Positions 1 to 12,056 of a stretch of 47,800 nt of DNA are shown here, piece by piece (position 1 is the first letter of the stretch; every line of letters starts with the position of its first letter). This stretch comes from Corinectria fuckeliana (Eukaryota; Ascomycota; Sordariomycetes; Hypocreales; Nectriaceae): the NCBI GenBank assembly GCA_019137255.1, contig WPDH01000164.1, positions 1-47,800 on the forward strand, read 5' to 3'. The notes under the pieces were generated by a model. The model had not been told where the DNA came from and made no database searches. It worked only from the letters and a program-made list of their open reading frames with translations. The position numbers and the translations under genes are program-made.

Positions 1-32
1 TAATAAAGCTATAGTATAAGCAGCTAGGAAAT

Positions 33-735
33 AAATATATTAATAAATCTTAAAAAGAATATATATTAGTATATATTTAAGACTTAAAGCTAATATAAGC
101 CTAATAAAAAGCCTAAAGGGAAGCTACTTATAAAGGTATTAAAAAGAGAAGAAAGAAAGAAAGATATTATAACCTAAAAGACTAAATAATAAATAATAAT
201 AAAGATCTATATAGCTGCTAACAGCTGCTAATAGCTATTAAGTGTTAAGTTTATACTAGTATTTAGCTACTAATAACTATACTACTAGCTAACCTACTAA
301 TAGCTAGCTAACTTACTAGCAGCTAGTTTTACCCACTTAAAATCTTAAGCTCTTAGCTATAACTATAAAGTAACTTAAATATACTTAGCTAGTATAATTT
401 TAACACTTAACTACTCTGCTCTTATAGTAGACTAGGTGCTTAATATTTAGTTAACTATTTCTCTCTTTTTTACTTTTTTTTTCTTTTTTCCCCTTTTTTC
501 TTTTCTCTTTTTCTTCTTCCCTCTTTTTAATTTTTTCCTAGCCTTCTAGGAAATAAGATAACTTTAGTCTTAGTAAAAAGACTATTTACTTATATATAGT
601 AATAGTATAAGAGGCTTAACTTAGGCCTGCTATATAAAGAATACAGGTTTTTATCTAATTTTATAGTTTTTCCTATATCTATATAAAATAAAAGCACTAT
701 CTACCTTTTAGGTTTATAAAGTATAAATAAATAAT
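33..735 (+). repeat. Inverted repeat arm, left copy (partner at 47,105-47,800)
   Basis: This stretch is nearly the reverse complement of 47,105-47,800. Shared landmarks include a pyrimidine tract at about 464-530 (purine tract at about 47,315-47,385 in the partner), a TAGGTGCTTAATATTTAG segment, and a run ending in CTACCTTTTAGGTTTATAAAG. Differences are mostly C/T or G/A transitions. It may be an LTR or the end of a larger element. The repeat runs to the right edge of the window, so its true end is not seen. Confidence 0.85.
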
Positions 736-939
736 AAATAAATAATAATACTTACCTTTATAATTTTTATATTTACACCTTAGTAAGACTAACTTTTATA
801 ATTCTTTTACTTTTATATCTTACTTAAGTTACTAGTATATAATATAAAATAAGAGGTTATATAAGATCTCTTATAAAGTATAGTAAGTATATAATAAGTG
901 TAAGATAACTATTAATAATAACAAATAAACTTATACTTA

Positions 940-3900
940 CTAATTAGGTAGAGAAAAAGATTAATCTAATTAATACTCTTCTTATAGAGAAAAAACCCTC
1001 TTAGGAAATATTTTTTATACTAAACCTTATATTAGGCTAAGAGGTATTACTAAGAAGAACACTCTCTTTCTTATATAAAGCTAGGTTATAATAAGCGCTA
1101 AGAGAGAACTTAAAGACTACTTATAAAGATTATAATCTTAATAAGAGAGAAACCTTAATATTAGATATATATAATAATAAAGAGAACTAATTATCTATAT
1201 AATCCTAATTATATATAAGATAATAATTCTAATTAAGAACCTTCTTAGAATACTATTATTAAGTAATTAGCCTTAAGAAAGATATTTTAACTCTTTAGAA
1301 ATTAGTCTTAATAATAGTATCCTAATAAGAAGAGAACTATAAAATATAAAAGGAAGATTATTAATTCTAGAAATAGCTACTTAAAAAGCTAGCTATAAAN
1401 NATAAGTCTCTTAAGAAAGATATAATAAGTATATAAATTAATAATTAGATTTAAGCTATATAGTTAGTAAATAATATATAAGAGTTTATAACTTATCACT
1501 AGAAAATACTCTAGTTAACTACTTATCTCTCTAAAATCCTATAAATAGAATAAAAAGACTACTTAAGTATTATATAAGACCTCTTATAGTTAGACTTTAT
1601 AAACTTTATAAGAAGACTATATATAAATCTAAAATAATAAGTAATTAAACTATAGGAAAACCTTACTTATCTCTAATAAGATATAAAGTAGTTACTAATA
1701 AACTACTTTAATATATAAAGATTAATTTATAACTCTCTTAGCACTAAAAAGTCTAAAAAAGATAAGGTCTTAGTATACTAATACTATTATAAACTATAAA
1801 CTAAGGTTAAAAAAAAGCTTTAAAGACTATAAATAAATATCCTAAAGATAAGAGAGCTAGCTTAAAAAGCTTAATAGTAATAGTAATACCTTAAAGGTAA
1901 TAACTACTTAAGAAGTAATAGCTAAAAGAGGAGTAGCTTTACTAACACTTAAGAGGGTTTATAAAAAACCTAAATAATAGACTATTAGACTTACCCTCTA
2001 AGTAAGTTAAGAACTTAAAATACTAATAAGTTAACTAATAGAGGACTTTAGCTAGCTAGTAATAATAGATAATAAGTAGTAGATAACTGCTTATTAAGTT
2101 AGTTTCTTAGAGAGATTACCTATTATAATTATAATAAAAAAGAATACTATACTTCTAATTATAAAGTACCTTAAAAGACTATAAGATAGTTAAATAAAAA
2201 AAAGGCTACTTAAGATATAACTGCTATATAAGCTATTATAGCTTATCTTAAGAATATTAACTTGTTAGAAAATAAGTAGGTATAAGAATAATTACTATAC
2301 CTCTTATATTAAAACCTAAGCTAGTGCTAATTAGAGTAATTATATAAGGTAAGATACTTATTATATAAGTATTTACTAAAAAAGAAGTTAAGATAAATAT
2401 AAATACTTATATATAAGTTAACCTTATTAGTTAATAACTAGTATAAAAGTTAAGTCTTAAGTTAGATTTAGATTAGAAGGTACTAAACTTAGCTAGCTTT
2501 AATAAGATAATAACTCTTTTCTTACTAGCTTACTAGCTAACTTTCTTCCTACTAAATTACTAAGAGTTCCCTAAGAAAGTAAGAAAACTATTTATAAAAG
2601 TATAACACTTAAAAGAGGCTAGTAACTTACTTTTATTCACCTAAGTGATAAGAGAAGAAGGTATTATAATTAACACCTAAATATATATATAAACTTATAA
2701 ACCTATTTTAGTTTAAGATCTTATATTCTTTATAAAAAGCTTAGTAAAAAATAATAAAAAGATATTTATTATATATATTAATAGTATATTATTACTAGAT
2801 AAGCAGCTAATACCTGTTCTAAGAGAGGATTTAAAAAAATAAGAAGATAATATCTTATTAGCTAAACTAGAGTTAAAAAGAGAAACCTTTAGTAAGAAAG
2901 TATTAAAAACTCTACTACTACTAGAAGAGGTAAAATACTTAATTAACTTATAACTAAAAAGGAAACCTCTATTAAGATAAATATATCTTACTAATAAGAA
3001 GTAAGCTAAAGTTATTTATAAATATATTACTAAGAATATAATAAATAGTTAGATTAGATATTTTATAAGTAAAACTAGTATACTTGTTTTTTTTATACTA
3101 AAAAAGAATAAAAGAATTTAGATTTATATAAACTATAAAAGTCTTAATACTATTATAGTAAAAAACTATTATTTATTACTATTAATTAGTAATCTATTAG
3201 ATTAATTATCTAAGGTAAGATAAATCTTAAAAATTAATATTTATAATATATATTACTATATTTAGATTAAGCTAAATAACTAGTAGAAAACTATATTTTA
3301 TATAAGATATAATCACTTTAAATATACTATTATACTATTTAGATTAACTAATACCCTAGTAATATTCTAAGTATATATTTACTAAGTACTTACTAAGTTG
3401 TTAAATACTTACTATATTATATACTTAGATAATATTATTATATACTTAAAAACTAGAGAATAATATACTAAGAATATTAAAAAGGTACTTTATAAACTAT
3501 AAAACTTCTAACTATATACTAAGCTATTAAAATATATATTTTACTAATAGGAAGTTAAGTTCTTAAGGTATATTATTACCTAAAAGGAGTTAAAAATAAA
3601 TCTTTTTAAAGTTTATATAATTACTAAGTAGCTAATACTAAAGAATATTAAAAATATTTAAGTTTTTTAAGAATTTTATAACTTTTACTAAAAGTTTATT
3701 ATAAAATACTTTAGAATTATTACCCTCTTAATAGCTTAGCTAAAATAAGATAAAAAGGCTAAAAGGTTTTAATAAGAAGAGGAGAAAAAAATAGTATTTT
3801 AAACTCTTAAGTGTATATTTTACTTAGTAACTATTTTATAATATTAAGATCTTACTAAGTATATATAAGTAGAAATAAATATATTTCTATAAGTAATTTT

Positions 3901-6130
3901 AGAGATCTTAATATAACTATTTAATAATTAATAAAAACTTATTACTTATATATTATATAAGCTTATAAATATAAAGTAATAGTAGGGTATAAGATAATAA
4001 GAGTTACTAGCTATTATTAAAAGCTTTAAGTATTAGAGCTATTACTTACTAGGACTTTTAGATAGGTTTCTTTTACTAATAAACTATATAGTACTTAAGA
4101 GAGTAATTACTATACTAGTATAAGACCTTTAAGAAAGGCTTACTTATTAGGTGTATAAATTAGTACCTTTTAACTTTAATATTAAATACTACCTTAGGAT
4201 TTAAAACCTTATAAATAAACTATTAAGATATTTTAACTATATAAAAGGTAAGATTAGCTATAATAATATACTACTTACTTTTATAATAAAGCTATAGATT
4301 ATTAAAGATTTATTACTAGATATATAATAAATAATTACTAATATTAAAAGTAAGATAAAAACTATAAGAGTATATATATAAGTAGTATAAGTAAGTCTTA
4401 AAAACCTTATAAGATAATAAATCTAAAAGGAGTACTTTTTACCTTAAACTCTCTTAGAAGACTAGAAAAGTTAGATATAAAAAGTGTTTATTTTTATAGT
4501 TACCTAAGCTTAAAAACAGGCTAGTATAACCTAAAAGTAGTTAGAGAATACTTAGTAAGAAACAGCCTATTAAGAAAGCTAAGAGGACTCTACTAAAGCT
4601 AGAATTATTAATCTAGAGTAATATATCTTATATTAAATTATAAGAGAGCTTATAAAAGGTAAAATAGTATTCTTATTATAACTCTTACTATACTTAAAAG
4701 AACTAGTTAGAGAACTATAAGCTAATAATTAGTTTTATTAATAATAGTTAGTAAGAGTATAATAAATAGCTAGTAAGCTAAGTTACTACTTTTATAATTA
4801 GAATAAAACCTTATTCTTTAAGAGTAGACTAGTAATTTCTATATAAGAAGTATTAAAACTTAAAATCTTATACTAGTATTATAATAATCCTAAAGTAAAA
4901 TATATAAAAACTATAAGAATATTAGAACTTATTAGTAAAAAGTTCTATTAGAATAAGATTAAAAAAGATATAGCTAAATATATAACTAGTTACTAACTAT
5001 ACTAAGAGGTAAAAACCTTAAGATATAAGCCTTATAAATATTTATAATCACTCTTAATACTATTATACTTATTCTAAGAAATTAGTATAAACTTTATTAT
5101 AAGTTTACTAAATAGTATATAAGTAGATAATAAGAAATATAATATAATTCTAGTAATTATATACTATATAATAAAATATATAATATTTATTTCTTATAAG
5201 AAGACTATAATAATAGCTTAATTAGTATAAGTGCTTTATAAGCAGGTAAAATATAAGTTTAAAAGTCTTAAAAAGATTATAAGTAATAAAAATAAGCTTC
5301 TTATAAGCTAATTTTAAGAGAACCTTATAATTAAGAGAGTAACTTATTAGTAACTATCTATTATATACTACTTATAGACTAATAGCTAAACAGAGAGAAT
5401 AAACTAGGCTATTAAGAAATATTTATAAATTTATATAAAAAAGTCTTTTAAAAGATAAGTAGTATAATTACTAAAAGTAGAATTTATATATAATAATAGC
5501 TAATATAGTAGTATTAGTATATTCTTAATATAAGCCTTATATAAGTATTACCTAAGAGTAGTAAAGTATATATTATAATACTTAAAAACCACTATATAAA
5601 AAGTGACTAAGCATATTAAAACCTTTTACTAAGTGTATAATAAGGCTTATAAGTACTAGAAATAAGTGATAAAAGCTTAAGCTAAAAACTATAATAAAAG
5701 ATATCTTAAATAAGAATACTAAGTAAGATAAGTAATAAGACTATTTATATATAACTTCTAATTTAAATATAAGAAATTAGCTTTTAAGTTTATTTAGGTT
5801 ATAATAGCTAAAAGAGTTAGAAAATAAGCTTATTAAGTTTACCTACTAGAATAATACTAAAAGATATATAATATGTTTTTAGTTTTACTTATTAAATTAT
5901 AGAAAAATATATATAAAATACTTAATAAGTGCTTAATAACCCTCTTAGAACTTAAAAAAAAAGAGAATAAGTAAAAAGTTAAAAAAATTATTATAAATAA
6001 GAAAATAAGAGAAGAAATCTTCTACTTAGTAAAATAAATAAGATAGCTAATAGAATATAATACTTAAAAACTTATAATTTACTTAGAAAATATAATAAAA
6101 GTAGTATATTAATATTACTAATAATAAAAG
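940..6130 (+). mobile_element. Ty3/Gypsy chromovirus-type retrotransposon relic
   Basis: Forward-strand conceptual translation with many stops reveals, in order: a Gag zinc knuckle near 2,121-2,165 whose cysteines now read as tyrosine; a Ty3/Gypsy reverse transcriptase at about 3,083-3,460; RNase H around 3,790-4,260, including an ELLAII-SFK stretch; an integrase core at about 5,040-5,560 with a TNS-TERIN motif matching the usual TDGQTERIN; and a chromodomain at about 6,015-6,115 (YLVK followed by a ...LIIYLENI... segment). The RT stays in one frame across about 370 nt, so the damage is base substitution, not indels. The catalytic YLDD reads YLDN. The order RT-RH-IN-chromodomain is known for chromoviruses. 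Outer limits and LTRs are approximate. Not functional. Confidence 0.85.
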
Positions 6131-8040
6131 TATATATATAAAAAATAAAATAATAAGAATCTCTAATAATAAGTAAAAACCTAATAATAACTAGGTGATA
6201 AATACTTACCTCTTTTTAACCTAAATATAAACTTAAATAACTAAACTATTAAAACCCTAAATAAAAGCTATTTAAAACTATAAAAAAAACCAGATTATAA
6301 ACTAAACTAATAATAAAAATTTAAGCTTAAAAAGAGGTATAATAAACTTAACTATTATAATAAGACTAGACTTTTTTCTTCTTCTTATTATTCTTCTTAT
6401 TCTACTCTTAGTAAGCTTACTCTTAGAGTTATTTCTTCTCTAAGTGTTACTACTTAGCTATAATATACTTTACCTTAGAATAAGTAAAAGCTTCTTCTTT
6501 AGGATCTTAAGTGAGTAGCTAATAGCTATAAAAGGTATAAAAAAAAGCATAAAAAGAGGCTAAAAAATAGACTAAACTATAATAAGAAAAATCACTAAAT
6601 ATGCTATTATTATATGCTAAGCTCTTATTATTTTAAAAACAGTTAAGAGCTAGTTAGTTACTATAGCAGAAAGATATTATACTTATAAAAAAAACAAATA
6701 GCTTAAAAGTCTTATTATTATAATACTAAATAATAAAGGCTTAGATAGCCTTAGAAAAATTATTAGGAAAAGTATAAGTAGAACTCTTATTAGATACCCT
6801 AATAGTAGGTATATACTTAGTAACTACTAGAGTATAAAAGGCTAATAATAAGAGTTAAAAGATAGAGTTATTATAATAATATAAGAGTATTATAAATACT
6901 AGATAAGCTTATAAAACTAACTAGTTCTTATAGTTAATTAAACTAAATTTAACCTTAGTATATAAAGCTTAAATCTAAGTAAAAGTAACTACTTTCTAGT
7001 ATATAAATAAATATATATTACCACTTTAAATATAAATACTTATAGGGTTTTTAGCAAACTTAATAAGATTTTACTATATAGTAGTAATAGTATAAATAGT
7101 ATAAATAATATATTAGCAGCTAATAAAAGAAATACTCTTTTTATTATTATTTTAGTTATAATAAGAAAGGTAGTAAAAAAAGTTCTAATATTATTATATT
7201 ATAAAGACTAACTTAGTAGAAATTTATTATTATAAAATTAGTATAAGTACTTATAGCTTACTAAGTACTTATAATATATACCTAGCTATATTACTTATTT
7301 AAGACTTTATAAATAGTATAATAAGAAATAAGAGAACTATAAGTATAAGAATATAAGAAAAAATAGTATTTCTATTAAATATAATAAAAGTAGAAAATAC
7401 TACTAGAAGGTATTCTAGAAAACTTCTTATCTAAAAAAGAGAAATTAATTTTAGCCTAAGTGTAAAACTCCTCTAATACTATAGTTATAACTTTAAGAAT
7501 TAATATTAGTATATAAAAGCTAAATACTTAGTAAGTAGGTAAAGATAATATTAAGAGGGTAAAAACTAATTAAAAAGAAAAATATAAAATTAAGAAAAAA
7601 AACTAATATATTAACTATAAATAAGAGAGTTCTAAAAAAGGTTATAAGAAAGAGGGAATTCTAAACTTAGAGTAAATAAAAACCTAAAGTAAATATTTAG
7701 AGTGTAAAATAAGTAGGCTCTTATATAATAGCCTAATAACTACTTATATAACACTTAGATTATAATAAACTTAATAATAGGCTATATTATTTTTATATAG
7801 TTAGTAAACTACTATATATATAGGAAAATAATAAACTTCTTATTATAAAAAATAATATTTTAAGATAAGACTTAAAAGAGGAGAGAGTAATTATAATAGT
7901 TAGTACTAATACTATTAATACCTAATATAAGCTTTTAAGGCTTAACCTTAAAGCTTACCTAAATAGTAAGCTAGCAGCCTTTTTAAGAATATTAGATAAG
8001 CACTTACTAAATACTTATTAAGTAAAAGCTTTATAATATA
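6130..8040. repeat. RIP-degraded repeat DNA, family not assigned
   Basis: AT-rich, stop-ridden sequence between the Gypsy chromodomain and the R1 repeat. I could not read a recognisable domain in it. It may be the 3' end of the Gypsy element and/or the gag/integrase half of the Copia element that follows. Confidence 0.55.
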
Positions 8041-8046
8041 CTAATA

Positions 8047-8840
8047 CCTACCTTTATAATCTTTATATTTACACTCTAGTAAGACTAACTCTTATATTTA
8101 TAAAAGAAAACTATAATATCTCTACTAAGAAGATAATATAAGGCTACTATAAGTAAAAGGTAACCCCTTAAGAGAGTATAGTTAATAATTATTATAGTAT
8201 CTAATAGTATATAAGATGTAATATTAGGAGCTATACTAAGTAACTTAATAATAATCTTTTTACTAAGATAAGAAGAGATTACCTTTAATAATAGTACTAT
8301 TAGAGATAAGAGTGTTCTCTTATTATAAGTGACTTAAGCTTAAGTTAGAGCCTTAGTAAGTGTTTTCTAAAGGGCAGCTAATACTACTTTTTTAATAGTA
8401 GTTATAATTATTTTTATAAAAGATAGTAAGATTAGGATCTTACTATTTATATATTAGGTATAGCTTATAGTAATATTAGCTAGAGTTATTATTATTCTCT
8501 AAACTAAGAGAAAAGCAGTTACTAAGATAATTACTTTAAGTTTATATTTAGTCTTAATAATAAGATCTTTAAATTAATTATAGGTTGTTTTTATACTAGG
8601 CTTAGCTTATAGTAAGAGTAGGTTTTATAGTGAAAATCTTTTCTTAAGAGGAGAAAAAAGATAGTTTATAACCTTAATATTCTCTATTTTGCCTAGCCTG
8701 CCTATTATATATAATATAGTAATAATATAAGAGTGAAAAAAAGGTAAAAAAGGTTTATAAAGAAAGTTAGTTAGGTTAAAATAGATTTTAAAAGTATAAC
8801 TAAGATATAATAAGAGTAACTATTAAATGTTTATAAAAGG
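8047..8840 (+). repeat. Repeat R1, left copy (also at 45,960-46,668 and inverted at 46,680-47,098)
   Basis: About 730 bp shared with the right-hand block. For example, the stretch ending in TTATATATAATATAGTAATAATA near 8,705-8,730 recurs near 46,535-46,560, followed in both by TAAGAGT and purine-rich sequence. A short segment just upstream (8,047-8,096) also matches 757-806. The R1 copies differ mainly by transitions. Its coding origin is not recognised. Confidence 0.75.
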
Positions 8841-8869
8841 TTAGCTTATTAAGATAAAGCATATTATTA

Positions 8870-10460
8870 ATATAACTCTTTTAAATATAAGAAGATATTC
8901 TCTTTATATTAGTATAATACTACCTGTCTTAAGATTATATAAGTAAACTATAACCTTCTTATAAGTATCTTAGTAGTATATAAGCCTTCTTCTAAAAATT
9001 AAAAACTTAAAAGATAAAAAAGCTTATAAGAAGGTTCTTATAAATAAGCTAAATAATAATATTTAGCTTATTAACCTTAAATAGGTGTTTATATATAAGG
9101 TTAATAAACAGAGCTATATAATACACTTTAAGATATACCTAATAGCTTATAGTAATAAGTAGAATAAGAATAAAGCTAAAACCTATATATCTATCTTAAT
9201 ATATAAAATATTTTAGGTAATATATATAAAATACTATAAGAAAGACTTTAATATATATTAATATAATATTATTAATACTTTTATTAAAGCTCTACTAGGC
9301 AAAAAGGTTTATTACTACTTACTATTAGAAATATTTAAAAAAAAAGTCTTTTTAAAGCTCTTAAGAGCTCTTTATAGCTTATAAATATTATTAAAGCTAT
9401 AGTATAAAAATCTTACTTATTTTTTTACTAGTTAAGACTTTAAAGCTTATAAGAAAGACTTTTATATCTTTAAGTATAAAAAGCTTTTTATCTTTTTTTA
9501 TATAGATAATATTATTATAATATAGCTAAAAAAGATTAGAAGCAAATAATAATAGGTTTATAATACCTTAATAATAAAGTATTAAGTTAAAAACCTAAGA
9601 GAGCTATACTAGTTCTTAAGAATTAAAATTATTAAAAACTATATAATAAGTTACTTTTAGCTCTCTTAAGAGTTATATATTTTAACTATAGTTAGAAAAT
9701 TTAAGTTAAATAGTAAGAGACTAAAAGTCTATAAGAAAAGAACTCTTCTACTCTTATAAATTCTTATACTTATAATATATAAAGCTAGTTTTAGTCTTAT
9801 CTTAAAGTATAAGACAAAAGTGGGTAGTATAAGCTATCTTACTAATACTATAAGGCTTAATATATCTTATATATTATTAAAGCTTAGTTAATTTAGTTAT
9901 TAGCTAAGCCTTAAGTATAATAAAGTAGTAAAATAGTATATTAGCTACCTTTATAATACTAAGAAGCTTTATATTTACTATATAGTAACTAAAAATTAAG
10001 AAAATCTTTTTATAGCTATAAATATAGCTTTTAGAGACTACTTAATAACTAGAAAGTTCTTATAAGGCTAAATAGTTATACTATATAAGAGTCTTATTAC
10101 TTAGAAGGCTATAAAGCAGGATATAATTATTATATTAAGTATAAAAGCTAAGTTACTTACTCTTATAAGTATAGTTAAGAAATAGCTAGCCTTAAGTTAA
10201 CTTCTTAAAAAGGTTAATATTAAGGTTTAAAATATAGCTTAAATCTAGTGTAATAATATTAATATAATCTAGCTAATTATAAAGTAGTTAGCTAAGCTAG
10301 TTATAACACTTTAGCATATTAATATCTATTATTACTAGGTTTATAAGCTTATTTAGAAGGGTAAAATTAAGATATCTTAACTACTTATAGCCTAAATGCT
10401 AGCAAATAGCCTTATAAAGCCTCTTTTAAAATAAAAATATATAACTTTTATTATATAATT
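8870..10460 (+). mobile_element. Ty1/Copia retrotransposon relic (RT-RNase H)
   Basis: Forward translation from about 9,019 runs in one frame, apart from RIP-type stops, through a Copia reverse transcriptase. Visible landmarks are a WVYK-like VFIYKVN segment, a KKDFNIY-YNIINTF segment corresponding to the family's QxDVxNAFL, an LLGKKVYYYL segment, and the YVDD-equivalent YIDNIII at about 9,500-9,530. It continues into Copia RNase H, with landmarks near 10,110-10,450 such as IKAKLLTL and AQMLANSLIKPL (the latter matching the usual ADxLTK region). Gag and integrase were not identified, so the element is partial or its 5' half is too decayed. Confidence 0.83.
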
Positions 10461-11340
10461 ATAGATATATATAGTCTTAAATAAGGCTATATAATAAGCC
10501 TAGTAATACTTATAATTTTTTATATTATCTTACTATTAAATTAGAAAAGAAAAACACTTAGAGGATCTCTTATTTTCTAGTTTTATAATAATCTTATTTA
10601 CTTTTATATTAAATAACTTAGTTTATATAAAAAAGAGTAAATAAGATTAAAAATAAGATTATTATATTATTTAGTTAAAAAGATCTCTAAAGAGCTTAAA
10701 AAATAGTATTAAGATATAATTTTCCTATATAGTTAATATATTTTAGTCTTTTAATTTAATATTAAATAATTAGCTATACTAATTAAGCTACTTAACTAGT
10801 ATAATAAAGTATAAAAGCTATAGTCTTATAGCCCTATTAGGTATTAAGATATTAATATAACAGGTTAGCCTTATATATTAAGATTAGTAATATTATTATT
10901 ATAATAATAAAAGAGTTAGTTTAGTATAATAGTTAAAGCTATTATATATTATATAATTTTAAGACTCTCTTAGCAGCTAATATAAAACACTAACTTAAAA
11001 GCCTAAAAAGATTAATTCTTATACTTTTACTAAATATAATAATAACCTCTTTCTCTTATTACCTTCTTTTTAAAGCTAGAATCTTATATAATAGCTCTAA
11101 CTATTACCTTAAGACACTAACTAGAGCTATTATACTTTTAGATTAATACTAAGATTTAATTTTAACCCTAGTAAGAATTCTCTTATTTTTAAGAGCTAAA
11201 AACACTAAGAAATTAGCTAGCTAGTACTATTAGATAGTTATAAATAGTCTTATTAGTTAGTTAGACTAACTACTCTTAGCAGCTAGTCTAAAAGGGTGTG
11301 TTAATAGTAAAACCACTAGTTAGGCCTGCTATTAGGCACT
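10460..11340. repeat. RIP-degraded DNA downstream of the Copia relic
   Basis: Gene-free AT-rich sequence. A short inverted repeat is visible around 10,560-10,695 (GAGGATCTCTTATTTTC against the AAGATCTCTAAAGAG side, with AATAAGATT cores), possibly an LTR hairpin. Composition begins to normalise near 11,290. Confidence 0.5.
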
Positions 11341-12056
11341 ATTTATATTTCTGCCTTAGATGCTAGGCATCTAGTGATAATAGTAATCCCCTTAAGAACT
11401 CACTATTCCGCCTCTTTTCCTAGCTTAGTACAGTTACATAATACACGCAGTCATATTAATAGTAGTACACCTGATCTTCAACTTAGTACCCTAGGCCCTT
11501 GGCACGCTAGAGTCAATTGTCCTTGTCTAATTAACAATGACCACACCTAGTCATGGGAGACAGGTAGCTCTGCCATTCAGATGAATATGATAAAATACGA
11601 GGGGCGCCACTGAGAGAGTAATGCCCCGAGAGCAGGTAGAACGAGCGTCTTTAACAAGCCACACATAATGATCCAGTGCTTCAGTAACCTCGCCATATGC
11701 CAACTTCAATGTGTCCCGTTTCATCCGATTCCACAACACAAGCTCTCAATACCGCCAAAGGCCAAGAGCCGAATACATCCCTCACTACTATATCGCCAAA
11801 CCTGTCATCTCCTGCATTTTTTCGTCCTCTCAGATTATTAAGCTGTGCTGCACCAACTTGAGACAACATTCCCCATTCGGAGCAAGCGATTGGCTGGCAG
11901 TCATGATCCCTCAAGCCTCCCCTCCGCTCTCCGTGCCTTCGTGTCCCCTTCTTCAACCAGGTCCCACGCGCATGCTTCTCATACCCGCCCTCTGGTCTCT
12001 TGAACTCGTATTTGCTCCTATCCTCAACCGAGGCCACCGTATACTAAGCACTCGAG
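11340..12056. other. Boundary DNA and presumed NAT promoter
   Basis: Intermediate GC content between the RIP block and the first intact gene. Short ORFs occur on both strands, but none has a recognisable product. A minus-strand stretch at 11,551-11,739 looks faintly protein-like, but I cannot name it. The promoter and leader of the acetyltransferase gene must lie here; no clear TATA box was identified. Confidence 0.5.

Larger units (their letters stand above)
1..11340. repeat. AT-rich RIP-mutated repeat block (left)
   Basis: Continuous very AT-rich DNA in which CpG is almost absent and CpA/TpG are rare, while CpT/ApG and TpA abound. This is the signature of C-to-T change at CpA on both strands (RIP). 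No real ORF survives, but conceptual translation recovers retroelement domains, annotated separately. Two undetermined bases (N) lie at 1400-1401. The transition to normal composition is sharp, at about 11,290-11,400. The RIP call is inferred from dinucleotide content; no unmutated parent copy is visible in the window. Confidence 0.93.

Noticed and set aside
11551..11739. Minus-strand frame with a protein-like sequence (LAYGEVTEALDHYVWLVKDA)
   Set aside because: Looks slightly more protein-like than its surroundings, but too short and not matched to any family; may be a tiny gene remnant.
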